IMG/VR virus record: IMGVR_UViG_3300046535_001869
Location: 45,300-109,299 of that record
Source: a virus
DNA length: 64,000 nucleotides
Direction: 5' to 3' (one strand)
In this document: piece after piece, positions 40,345 through 48,321 of the stretch
Layout: each line of letters opens with the position of its first letter
How positions within the stretch are numbered: the stretch's first letter is position 1
Notes under the pieces: model-generated
Told to the model about the DNA's origin: nothing
The model's database searches: none
What the model saw: only the letters and a program-made list of their open reading frames with translations
Program-made: the position numbers and the translations under genes

Positions 40345-40674
40345 TTAACTGTTGACTATCTCCATCTCCTCTGGTGGTTGCGCGGGTTGCGCCGGTACTG
40401 GTAGCAGGCGCCACCGCCGGCCAAAACGTGAAAATCTGTAAATGTCGTAAGTTTTGTCTTCTTTCTGCGACAAAATAAACCGGTTTTCGTTCTTTGATAA
40501 CCAGACCGCGAGAGCATCCGGATGCGGGTGTTCTCGCTCCATGTCCACGACTGTGATAATAGTTGATAGAAAGTCTGGGCGATGATCGATACCGTAATCA
40601 AGAACGGTACGGGGGCTTACCGGCGTTTGACCAAACGCCTCAATCCAGGTTTTAATAAAGATTTCTTCCAGCAT
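40345..40674 (-). CDS. Hypothetical protein upstream of the primase (109 aa)
   Basis: ATG 40672-40674 with GGGGAG 10 nt upstream. Mixed alpha/beta, Pro-rich tail (VPAQPAQPPEEME). It is the first gene left of the TGTAACA repeat region and may be a small replication accessory protein; unrecognised. Confidence 0.6.
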   Translation of the reverse strand: MLEEIFIKTWIEAFGQTPVSPRTVLDYGIDHRPDFLSTIITVVDMEREHPHPDALAVWLSKNENRFILSQKEDKTYDIYRFSRFGRRWRLLPVPAQPAQPPEEMEIVNS

Positions 40675-41142
40675 TTTTTTGAATCTCCCCTGGTTTGACA
40701 AAAGGTACGGTTGTGTACAATACACCACCCAAATTAAAGATTACTAGAGAAAAATTATTTTGTTTTTGTTGGTTCGACTAGTGTAACAGGTGTAACATGT
40801 CCGAAAATAAAATTTAAAATGTTACACCTGTTACGGTGGAATGGGCGCTAAGTTATTGAAATCATATGTTACACTGGGGGTGTTACGGTGGGTACCCCCT
40901 ACTGGTACACCCTTATTTTTTTTACATACTTTGGGGCTAACATTGCCTCGGTTGTATTGGTTTTGCTGTAACAGGTGTAACATCATAAAAATAACATAGT
41001 AATAATAATAGGTTAAGTCTTGTTACATGGGGTTTTGTGACTAGTGTAACAGGTGTAACAATCATAAAATTTATGAAATAGAGTGTCGGTCGTTTTGTTT
41101 CCACTTGACAGCACCGCTCTGGGTGAATGAGACTCTCGCTTC
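40675..41142. promoter_or_regulatory. AT-rich divergent intergenic region; candidate origin or operator
   Basis: 468 nt without a gene, between the divergent early and late arms. It is AT-rich with poly-T stretches (40737-40760, 40913-40925) and holds the TGTAACA repeats listed separately. A TTGACA (41105-41110) precedes the late arm but no convincing -10 follows at standard distance. The repeats plus AT-richness next to the primase gene suggest an origin or a master operator. Confidence 0.55.
40782..41060. repeat. Iteron-like repeats TGTAACAGGTGTAACA (direct and inverted)
   Basis: Full 16-bp copies on the plus strand at 40782-40797, 40967-40982 and 41045-41060; an inverted copy (15 of 16) at 40820-40835; further TGTTAC half-sites at 40867-40873, 40881-40886 and 41021-41027. 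Each copy is itself a tandem of TGTAACA with 9-bp spacing. The first and last copies share a 22-bp identical block including GACTAG. Confidence 0.9.
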
Positions 41143-41751
41143 ATGATAGATCTTGATCTACCGTGGCGCGCTCTTGGTATTCAGCCCAGATCCGAGATTG
41201 CTGTATCGGGATTCATTAGTGATCTCGATTTTATTTGTTATTGTCCGAGTTATAAGATGGTCATGGTTCACCGTGGTAAGAAACGCGAAACAGTTGTTCC
41301 GTTTATTCATTCTTATATTTTTGTCAGATTTGGCTTTGATGCTATAACGTGGCATCAGATGATGAATATTGTTGGGGTCAATCGGATACTTCTTGGTCGA
41401 GTTGCTGAGGAGGAAATTTTGCAGTTGCGTCATCAGGTTGGTGATGGAACTGGGGTGCTCAGTTATGAGGTGAGAAAGATTTTTCGGAGGATTAATGTCG
41501 GCGATCGAATAACCCTGTGCAATGGGGTATTCGCAGGAACAGATGGCGTTGTCGAAACTGTCGATGATGAGCTCCAGGTCGGGGGTATAAATATCTCTTT
41601 ACTTGGTCGAGAGATCGTGGTAAACCAACCTCTGGCTTGGTGTGAGAAGAGTGCTCCGGCCACTGATGGTGGACCTGGAACCCGCTCCCGTAAGCGCCAT
41701 AGGAATGGTCGTTTACGAAGTCCTTATGTGAATCTTGGTTCACAGGCTTAA
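41143..41751 (+). CDS. NusG/RfaH-like transcription factor, first late gene
   Basis: 202 residues. N-domain pattern of NusG proteins: WRALGIQPRSEIAVSGFISDLDF, ICYCPSYK, VVPFIHSYIFVRFGF and NIVGVNRILLG. The KOW-like C-domain follows: VGDRITLCNGVFAGTDGVVETV ending in ISLLGREIVVNQP. Paralogues such as RfaH and LoaP suppress termination in selected operons. At the head of a long late operon it is a good antiterminator candidate; alternatively it links transcription and translation. The C-terminal 35 residues are basic and disordered. Confidence 0.75.
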   Translation: MIDLDLPWRALGIQPRSEIAVSGFISDLDFICYCPSYKMVMVHRGKKRETVVPFIHSYIFVRFGFDAITWHQMMNIVGVNRILLGRVAEEEILQLRHQVGDGTGVLSYEVRKIFRRINVGDRITLCNGVFAGTDGVVETVDDELQVGGINISLLGREIVVNQPLAWCEKSAPATDGGPGTRSRKRHRNGRLRSPYVNLGSQA

Positions 41752-41760
41752 CATCACCTC

Positions 41761-42666
41761 ATGGCAAAGTTTCCGGACCCTCGGCGGAAGTATAAGCGGG
41801 CTTTCCGACCGCCATCGGCTCCCAGCCCGCGACCATATCGACCGCCGCTCACGCCGCAGCATCTTCGATTCGTCGATGAGTATACGCTGAGCCATGACCT
41901 TGCGATCGCAAGTAAAGCGTCCGGGGTTGATTTCGAGACTGGTAAGTCGCTATTTGCTAAACCGATAATCCAAGCGGCGATTCAGATCGCAAAGCAGCGG
42001 TCGATGCGCCGAACCGAGATCTACACTGATGAGGTCCTCCGTCGCTGGTGGCTCCTCGCTACGGCTGATGCGCGTGAGTTTACGCAGATTCGTCGAGTCA
42101 ACTGTCGCCGCTGTTGGGGTCGAAATCATCAGTATCAGTTCCGCGATAACGAATTAATCGAGGCTGAACTGGAGCATGAGCATACTCAAATTCAACTTGA
42201 CGAAAAACAACGCTATGAATTCAACGATTTAGGTGGTGGAGGTTTTGATGGATTCAAAGATCCTTGCCGAGGTCCGAAGGCGGTATCGCGTCTTTTAAGT
42301 CTCGGTGTTGATGTTGAAGCAACATCTGAGCATGATTGCCCAGCATGCGACGGCCTTGGCGAAGTCACAGTGTGGGTCAATGATTCGCGTAATTATTCGC
42401 CGGGTGCTGTGCTGCTTTACGATGGAGTGAAGGTTTCAAAAGAAGGTTCAGTCGAGATCAAGCATCGCGACCGCGATGAGGCGATGAAGATGGTAGCCCA
42501 GCACCTTGGGATGCTCGTGACCCGCAACGTCAACCTCGAACTGGACCCGACGAAGCTCACCGATGAACAGCTCGATCAGGTCCTTGAACGGTTCGGCCAC
42601 CTCGCGGGACGCGAAGATGGCCCTCTTCTTGAGCATGCTCCAGCGGGAGAAGACGCGGCGGGTTGA
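41761..42666 (+). CDS. Terminase small subunit
   Basis: 301 residues. N-terminal LTPQHLRFVDEYTLSHDLAIASKASG is the HTH region typical of terminase small subunits. Four Cys in two CxxC pairs (CRRC and CPAC) flank an insert, suggesting a zinc ribbon. Directly upstream of the large subunit, overlapping by 50 nt. Confidence 0.8.
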   Translation: MAKFPDPRRKYKRAFRPPSAPSPRPYRPPLTPQHLRFVDEYTLSHDLAIASKASGVDFETGKSLFAKPIIQAAIQIAKQRSMRRTEIYTDEVLRRWWLLATADAREFTQIRRVNCRRCWGRNHQYQFRDNELIEAELEHEHTQIQLDEKQRYEFNDLGGGGFDGFKDPCRGPKAVSRLLSLGVDVEATSEHDCPACDGLGEVTVWVNDSRNYSPGAVLLYDGVKVSKEGSVEIKHRDRDEAMKMVAQHLGMLVTRNVNLELDPTKLTDEQLDQVLERFGHLAGREDGPLLEHAPAGEDAAG

Positions 42667-44152
42667 GGGGAGGCCGCTGCCGAATCTAGACCAAAATTGG
42701 GCTAGATCCTACGCCGGCCGCGCATCAGACTTCATCGGGGAGTTGATAGGCCCGCCCTGGCTAACCGATGACTGGTTGGCCTGGCGAGCTTTTATTAAGA
42801 CGTTATTTGGCGAATACTTGTACGATGAAGAACTGCAAGTATACCGCAAATGTACGGGCCTAGATGGTCCACCCCTTGGGCGCCAGCGCGAGGCGTGGCT
42901 GCCGGTCGGGCGTCGCGGCGGGAAGAGCCGGATGCTCGCTGCTATAGCGGTTCATCTCGGTTGCTGCTATGATTGGACACAGTATCTCTCCCCCGGAGAG
43001 ATGGGCCACGTGTTTATCGTTGCGGATCAATTGAAGCATACAACGCCGATTCTCCACTACGTCAAGGGCTTCCTGTTCAGCCACCCGAAACTCACGAAGC
43101 TAGTCGCGAAGCCTCTTGTCGAGTCTGTTGAGCTAATAGGCCAGATTAAGATCGAGGGTGTGGCAGCCTCGATCGAGGCAGTGCGGTCGAAAACAGTCGT
43201 CGCGGCGCTTCTTGATGAGATCGCGTTCTGGCAGCCGGATGAGACGCAGGCCAACCCGGACGTCGAGGTCATAAATGCCCTCCGTCCGGCGATGCTGACG
43301 ATCCCGAACGCTACCCAGCTCGCCGCCTCCTCGCGCTACGCGCGCAAGGGTGCGCTGTGGAACGCCTTCCGTGATTACCACGGCCGTGCCGAAGGTCCGC
43401 TGGTCTGGTCGGCCGACACCGTGACGATGCACCCGAGCGTTGACCAGGATTTCATCGCGGCGGAGTACGAGAAGGACCCGCTGGCCGCCGCGGCCGAGTA
43501 CGGCTTGGAGTGGCGCTCCGACGTCGCAGCGTTCGTCACGAGGGAGATCGTCGAGGCGACGGTCCCAGTTGGCGTCTTCGAGCGTGTGCCCCAGCCCGGC
43601 GTCGTCTACAAGGCGTTCACCGATCCTTCTGGTGGGTCGGCCGATTCGTTCACGCTGGCCATCGGCCACAAGGACTGGGCGACGGGCCGGGGGATACTAG
43701 ACGTGGTGCGCGAGGTAAGGCCTCCGTTCGGCCCCGAGTCGGTCGTGGGGGAGTTTGCGGAGCTGCTACGGTCGTACCGGATCGGCGAGGTGATGGGAGA
43801 TCACTATGCGGGTGAATGGCCTCGAGAGCAGTTCCGCAAGGTCGGGATCAATTACAACCTCTCCGAGGACGCAAAGTCCAGGATCTACCAGGGGTGGCTA
43901 CCCCTACTCAATAGCGGTAAAGTTGAGCTCCTCGACCTTCCACGTCTCGTGCTACAGGCCTGCGGTCTCGAACGAAGGACGAGCCGCGTCGGTAAGGATA
44001 CGATCGATCACGCCCCCGGCGGCCACGACGACGTGGTCAACGCCGTGGCCGGTGTGCTACGGCTTGTGACGGACATCGCTCAGCCGATCGTCGTCTCGAA
44101 CGAGGCGCTGATGATGAGCCGGGCGCGGGCGGCTGGGGGGATGAGGCGTTAG
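42617..44152 (+). CDS. Terminase large subunit
   Basis: 511 residues from ATG 42617. Walker A is VGRRGGKSRM, the Walker B region includes VAALLDEIAFW, and the RNase H-like nuclease has FTDPSGGSADSFTLAIG (first Asp), MGDHYAG and GGHDDVVNAVAG (C-terminal Asp pair). Packages DNA. The longer frame start at 42563 lies further inside the small-subunit gene; ATG 42635 is another option. Confidence 0.92.
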   Translation: MALFLSMLQREKTRRVEGRPLPNLDQNWARSYAGRASDFIGELIGPPWLTDDWLAWRAFIKTLFGEYLYDEELQVYRKCTGLDGPPLGRQREAWLPVGRRGGKSRMLAAIAVHLGCCYDWTQYLSPGEMGHVFIVADQLKHTTPILHYVKGFLFSHPKLTKLVAKPLVESVELIGQIKIEGVAASIEAVRSKTVVAALLDEIAFWQPDETQANPDVEVINALRPAMLTIPNATQLAASSRYARKGALWNAFRDYHGRAEGPLVWSADTVTMHPSVDQDFIAAEYEKDPLAAAAEYGLEWRSDVAAFVTREIVEATVPVGVFERVPQPGVVYKAFTDPSGGSADSFTLAIGHKDWATGRGILDVVREVRPPFGPESVVGEFAELLRSYRIGEVMGDHYAGEWPREQFRKVGINYNLSEDAKSRIYQGWLPLLNSGKVELLDLPRLVLQACGLERRTSRVGKDTIDHAPGGHDDVVNAVAGVLRLVTDIAQPIVVSNEALMMSRARAAGGMRR

Positions 44153-44359
44153 CTACGACGCTCTGTACCGAGCTGGATCCTTCCAGTCGGCGGCGTCGGC
44201 GCAACCCGCGAGGTATTCCTGCGCAGCGTCATCGGCTGAGGTATCAGTCTCGATGCCTGGATTATCGATGACGAAGCGAGCAGCCTCGGTCAGAGGATTA
44301 GGTAGACCGGCCTCCGAGAGGTAGGTCGCTAGGCGAAGAATGAAATTGTCGGTGGTCAT
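44153..44359 (-). CDS. Small hypothetical protein (68 aa), minus-strand islet
   Basis: ATG 44357-44359 overlaps the upstream stop (ATGA); the gene ends 1 nt after the large terminase stop on the other strand. Helical, acidic. Second gene of a two-gene early-type unit embedded in the late arm. Confidence 0.6.
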   Translation of the reverse strand: MTTDNFILRLATYLSEAGLPNPLTEAARFVIDNPGIETDTSADDAAQEYLAGCADAADWKDPARYRAS

Positions 44360-44598
44360 TTCCGCAACTGAGGGTAATAACCGCGCCAATCGTCGGCGCA
44401 CAGCTTAGCGGTCGAGAGAGCCGACTGCCAGTATTCATCCGAGTACCATTCGCCGCCAGTTTCGTTCATCGTGTCCCCGGCGTTGGTCTCGGCGCTGCAT
44501 TCGATGTGCCAACGCAGATCACCGTAGTTGTCGCGACCGGCGATTGAGGTATCGATCGCTGCGATGAAGTTCTGGTAGGCTCGTTCTGCGTTGGTCAT
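44356..44598 (-). CDS. Small hypothetical protein (80 aa), minus-strand islet
   Basis: Start ATG 44596-44598 directly follows a GAGG-AACTG-CCTC leader and the promoter at 44626-44654. Trp/Tyr-rich acidic protein. Family unknown. Confidence 0.65.
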   Translation of the reverse strand: MTNAERAYQNFIAAIDTSIAGRDNYGDLRWHIECSAETNAGDTMNETGGEWYSDEYWQSALSTAKLCADDWRGYYPQLRK

Positions 44599-44625
44599 GA
44601 GGCAGTTCCTCGGTTAGTAAGGACG

Positions 44626-44654
44626 ATTATCGCCCGTCCGCGCACGAAAGTAAA
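44626..44654 (-). promoter_or_regulatory. Phage early-type promoter inside the late arm (TTTACT / 17 nt / GATAAT)
   Basis: Minus strand TTTACT (44649-44654) plus TTCG, 17 nt, GATAAT (44626-44631). Same class as the early-arm promoters; serves the two small minus-strand genes. Confidence 0.75.
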
Positions 44655-44682
44655 CTACTTTTTCTCCAAATCGCGCAGAAAA

Positions 44683-45417
44683 ATGGAGACAGCGACGCCC
44701 CTTTTAGACACCCTCCGCCGCGACGGCATCGCCCGCGTCTACCCGCCCCTCGGCGCCGGCCCGGCGGCCGAGCTCGCCGCGTACCTGCGCGCCGCGCCGT
44801 GCTACCCGGGCCACGTGCGCGTGTACGGCGACGGGGTCGCGCGGTCGTGGGATGTTACCTCGGAGATATGTGACGTCTGGTGCCATTCCTTGGAGACGAT
44901 CGTCCTGGCGCCCCATCTCTGGGACCTGGCGATTGGCCTCCTCCCGGCCGCCGCGCGGTACCTCGACGCCCCACCACGGCTCTATTCGATGAATGCCTTC
45001 TGGTCGCGCGCGTCCGCTACCGAGCCGATGCTTGACCTCCAGACCTGGCATCGCGACCGCGACGACGATAAGTTCCTCGCGCTGTTCGTCTACGGGACCG
45101 ACGTGCTATGCGAGGAGGACGGACCGCACCGGTTTATGATCGGGACCCACGACCCGAAGTGCGTGATGGCGAACTACGGACCTCCGGTCTTCGGCCCTGC
45201 CGGCACGACCTTTCTCGCCGACACGCGCGGCCTTCACATGGGGGTGAAACCAACGAGCCGCGAGCCACGCCTAATCGTCTGGGCGCGTTACGGCATCTCC
45301 GAGCGCCCGTGGGCCTACGGGCAGGATCAACTGGCGCCGGTCGCGGCAGCGCGACTCGGGGATCGCTATCCACCGGACGCGGCGACGCGGAAGATGGTGG
45401 AGCTCGTCGCGGCGTGA
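44683..45417 (+). CDS. Fe(II)/2-oxoglutarate-dependent dioxygenase-like protein (PhyH type)
   Basis: 244 residues. The metal triad is visible: H123-x-D125 in WHRDRDDDKF and the distal His185 in GLHMG, with an Arg in the EPRLIVWARYG strand that could hold 2-oxoglutarate. GPAGTTFLADTRGLHMGVKP is typical of phytanoyl-CoA-dioxygenase-like folds. It hydroxylates some substrate, possibly a sugar, base or protein. It overlaps the portal gene by 4 nt. Confidence 0.8.
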   Translation: METATPLLDTLRRDGIARVYPPLGAGPAAELAAYLRAAPCYPGHVRVYGDGVARSWDVTSEICDVWCHSLETIVLAPHLWDLAIGLLPAAARYLDAPPRLYSMNAFWSRASATEPMLDLQTWHRDRDDDKFLALFVYGTDVLCEEDGPHRFMIGTHDPKCVMANYGPPVFGPAGTTFLADTRGLHMGVKPTSREPRLIVWARYGISERPWAYGQDQLAPVAAARLGDRYPPDAATRKMVELVAA

Positions 45418-48122
45418 AGTCCGCCACCGTAACCCGACTCCCCGGGACCCGGCGCCAGCGCGCCGCGAAGGCAGCTCCGTCGATCTCGCAGCAGGCGGTC
45501 GATACCTCAGCCCAGCGGCGCCAGCGGCGCGTCGACCCGTTCGCGATGCCCCACCATCCGCCCGGCGTGATCCCCGCGGGCGAGGGTGGTTCGAAGATCG
45601 CCCAAGATTCCGCGATAGACGAGGCTTGGGTCTGGGCGCAGCAGTCGTTCATCAACAGCGCGGTCGCCGAGGGCACGACGTTCCTCGGCTACGCCGCGCT
45701 CTCGATCTTGGCCCAGCGCGCCGAGTACCGCGTCATCTCCGAGGAGATCGCCTCCGAGATGGTCCGCGAGTGGATAGAGCTGAAGGCGGTCGGAGACGAG
45801 GACAAGACCGAGCGGATCGCTCAGCTCAACGCTGAGATGGAGCGGCTCGATGTCCGCGCGGCGTTCGAGCGCGGCGGCGCGGTCTACGACGGACTCTTCG
45901 GCCGCGGCCACGTCTACCTGGATACAGGTGACTCGGACGATCGCGACGAGCTGAAGACCCCGATCGGCGACGGGTGGAACTTGATGAGCCGGTCGAAGAT
46001 TGGGCTCGAGGGCCACAATGGCAGGACTGAGACTAAAAAGATCCTCGCCCTGCGCCCGGTCGAACCCGTCTGGTGCTATCCGACGACGTACGATTCCAAC
46101 GACCCGCTGAAGCCAGACTGGTATTGCCCGACGACGTGGCACGTTATGGGGAAGGAGGTCCACGTCTCGCGCCTGCTGACGTTCATCGGTCGTGAGGTTC
46201 CTGACCTGTTGAAGCCCGCCTACTCCTTCGGCGGCCTCTCGATGTCCCAGATGGCCAAGCCGTACATCGACAACTGGCTGCGCACGCGCCAGTCGGTCAG
46301 CGACAAGGTGGCCTCGTTCAGCGTCCGCGGGATCAAGACCCCTGGCCTGGCGGCCTCGCTCAGCGCCGGGGGCGACCTAATCTACAAGCGCGCCGAGATC
46401 TTCAACAACATGGTCCAGAACTCCGGGCTGATGCTGCTCGACAGCACCAACGAGGAGTTTTTCGAGGTCGCGACGCCGCTCGGCGGGCTCCATGAGCTCC
46501 AAGCGCAAGCGCAGGAGCACATGGCTTCTGTGAGCAGAATACCTCTTGTCAAGCTCCTGGGCATCACCCCGTCCGGCCTGAACACCTCGACCGAGGGCGA
46601 GATCCGCTCGTTCTACGACTGGATTGCTAGCTTCCAGGAGCACCTGTTTCGCAAGAACCTCCACGCGGTCATCGGGTTCCTCATGCTCGGGCTGTGGGGA
46701 GAGGTGGACCACGGGATCAAGTTTGAGTTCAAATCCTTGTGGCAATTGGACGAGGCGGCCCAGGTCGCGGTTGAGAAGACCAAGACAGACATCGACGACG
46801 CGAATGTCGCGATGGGTTCGGTCAGTCCCGAGGAAGTTCGCAAACGGATCGCTCAGGATCCATCCTCGACCTATGCCGGCCTCGACCTCGACCCGGACGA
46901 GCTCCCCGAGCCGCCCGGCGGCGAGATGGAGATGGGCGAGCCAGGATCGGAACTGATGGGCCATAATGGCGGCCCAGAGCTGAACGACGAGGGTGAGGTT
47001 CGCTCCCCACCGTCGCCTGGTGCCCCAAAGGGCGCGATCCCCGGCGCACGCAACCCGCGTGATAACTCGCTGTCCGTTACCTCGCGCGCCGGCAACCTCG
47101 CCTCCCCGACCGGTGGGTTCGGCGGTGATTCTTTAGCTGAGGAGGTTCATGTCTATCTTGAGGCTGTAAACGACTCCCGTCACGCTAATGACAAGTGGAA
47201 TGAGAGCGACCATCCTCGAGGCAATCCCGAGAACTCCGGCGAATTTACCTCAGGAGGCGGTGGCGGTAAAACAAGTCATCTTCATCCATCAGAAGGCAGC
47301 GGAAAAGAACGCACCGCGGTTGGTGGTGGGGGCCTTCCAGAACATATCGTTAGTCTGGCGATACCCCCTGCATGGACTGACGTGAAATACAGTTCGGATC
47401 CAAAAGCCGACCTTCTGGCGGTTGGTCGTGATGCAAAAGGCCGCGAACAGCGAATATACTCGGATGCATACCACGCGGCCCAGGCTGAGGCTAAGTTTCG
47501 ACGAATCTCCGAACTGAGTGACAAGTTCAAAGATATCAAAGCGCAGAACGAGGAGCTGCGGAAATCGCCCGATAAACGTGTCCGTGATTCTGCTGACTGC
47601 ACAGCCCTAATCATGTCGATGGGTATCCGTCCTGGCGGGGAATCGGATACTGGCGCCGATAAGTACGCTTATGGTGCGACGACGCTCAAAGGCGAGCACG
47701 TGGTTACCGAATCTGATGGTTCGGTGCGCTTGAAATTTGTTGGCAAGAAGGGCGTTGATCTCGATCTACCGGTCGAGGATCGAGGTCTCGCGCATATGCT
47801 GGTATCCCGGGCACGCAGGGCCGGCGCGAGTGGGCAGATCTTCCCCAGTACGAGCGCCGGTGCACTCCTTGGGCATGTTCACACGTTGGACGGTGGTGGG
47901 TTCAAAACAAAGGATTTTCGGACCCTGCATGGCACCAGAACAGCGATCAAAGAAGTTGCCCGCCAACCGGTACCGAGGTCGGCCTCGGCCTATAAGAAAG
48001 CCGTGCGATCAGTCGCGGCAGCGGTTGCAAGAACATTAGGCAATACCCCGACAGTCGCGCTACAATCATACATCAACCCCGTTGTTTTTGCCCGATGGAG
48101 ATTGGCAAGTGGCGCAGCATGA
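45414..48122 (+). CDS. Portal protein fused to a type IB DNA topoisomerase domain
   Basis: 902 residues from GTG 45414 (GTGA overlap). Residues about 40-520 match DUF1073-type portals (AYSFGGLSMSQMAKPYIDNW, RIPLVKLLGITPSGLNTSTEGEIRSFYDWI, FKSLWQLDEAAQVAVEKTKTDIDD). A Gly/Pro-rich linker leads to a junction motif SDHPRGNPENSGEFTSGGG (about H600). Residues about 650-898 are a poxvirus-type TopIB: PPAWTDVKYSSDP, GRDAKGREQRIYSDAYH, catalytic R739 (IRPGG), K778 (VGKKGVD), R836 (KDFRTLHGT) and Tyr886 (SYINPVV), with LGNTPTVA before the Tyr. Such a fusion is not something I know from described portals. No internal start is obvious at the junction, so one polypeptide is likely. Confidence 0.85.
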   Translation: MKSATVTRLPGTRRQRAAKAAPSISQQAVDTSAQRRQRRVDPFAMPHHPPGVIPAGEGGSKIAQDSAIDEAWVWAQQSFINSAVAEGTTFLGYAALSILAQRAEYRVISEEIASEMVREWIELKAVGDEDKTERIAQLNAEMERLDVRAAFERGGAVYDGLFGRGHVYLDTGDSDDRDELKTPIGDGWNLMSRSKIGLEGHNGRTETKKILALRPVEPVWCYPTTYDSNDPLKPDWYCPTTWHVMGKEVHVSRLLTFIGREVPDLLKPAYSFGGLSMSQMAKPYIDNWLRTRQSVSDKVASFSVRGIKTPGLAASLSAGGDLIYKRAEIFNNMVQNSGLMLLDSTNEEFFEVATPLGGLHELQAQAQEHMASVSRIPLVKLLGITPSGLNTSTEGEIRSFYDWIASFQEHLFRKNLHAVIGFLMLGLWGEVDHGIKFEFKSLWQLDEAAQVAVEKTKTDIDDANVAMGSVSPEEVRKRIAQDPSSTYAGLDLDPDELPEPPGGEMEMGEPGSELMGHNGGPELNDEGEVRSPPSPGAPKGAIPGARNPRDNSLSVTSRAGNLASPTGGFGGDSLAEEVHVYLEAVNDSRHANDKWNESDHPRGNPENSGEFTSGGGGGKTSHLHPSEGSGKERTAVGGGGLPEHIVSLAIPPAWTDVKYSSDPKADLLAVGRDAKGREQRIYSDAYHAAQAEAKFRRISELSDKFKDIKAQNEELRKSPDKRVRDSADCTALIMSMGIRPGGESDTGADKYAYGATTLKGEHVVTESDGSVRLKFVGKKGVDLDLPVEDRGLAHMLVSRARRAGASGQIFPSTSAGALLGHVHTLDGGGFKTKDFRTLHGTRTAIKEVARQPVPRSASAYKKAVRSVAAAVARTLGNTPTVALQSYINPVVFARWRLASGAA

Positions 48123-48321
48123 AGAAGATCAAGATCAGTTACCGGAAATTCATTTCGGCACCGCAACTGCTAAGCCGACCGTGAACTGGCGGGATGAGGA
48201 GTTCGACGATCCGGATCCTGATGATGACGAGGAACTAGCCGAAACCCCGGCCGATGTGATTAGCATGCTGGGATTTGATCCCCTGGACGACGAGCCGGAT
48301 GAGTCTTCACGTTCACTTTAG
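48109..48321 (+). CDS. Acidic small protein (70 aa)
   Basis: GTG start at 48109, overlapping the portal stop by 14 nt; a TTG at 48082 is in frame. Very acidic centre (RDEEFDDPDPDDDEELAE). Function unknown; might be a scaffold-like or DNA-mimic element. Confidence 0.5.
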   Translation: MAQHEEDQDQLPEIHFGTATAKPTVNWRDEEFDDPDPDDDEELAETPADVISMLGFDPLDDEPDESSRSL

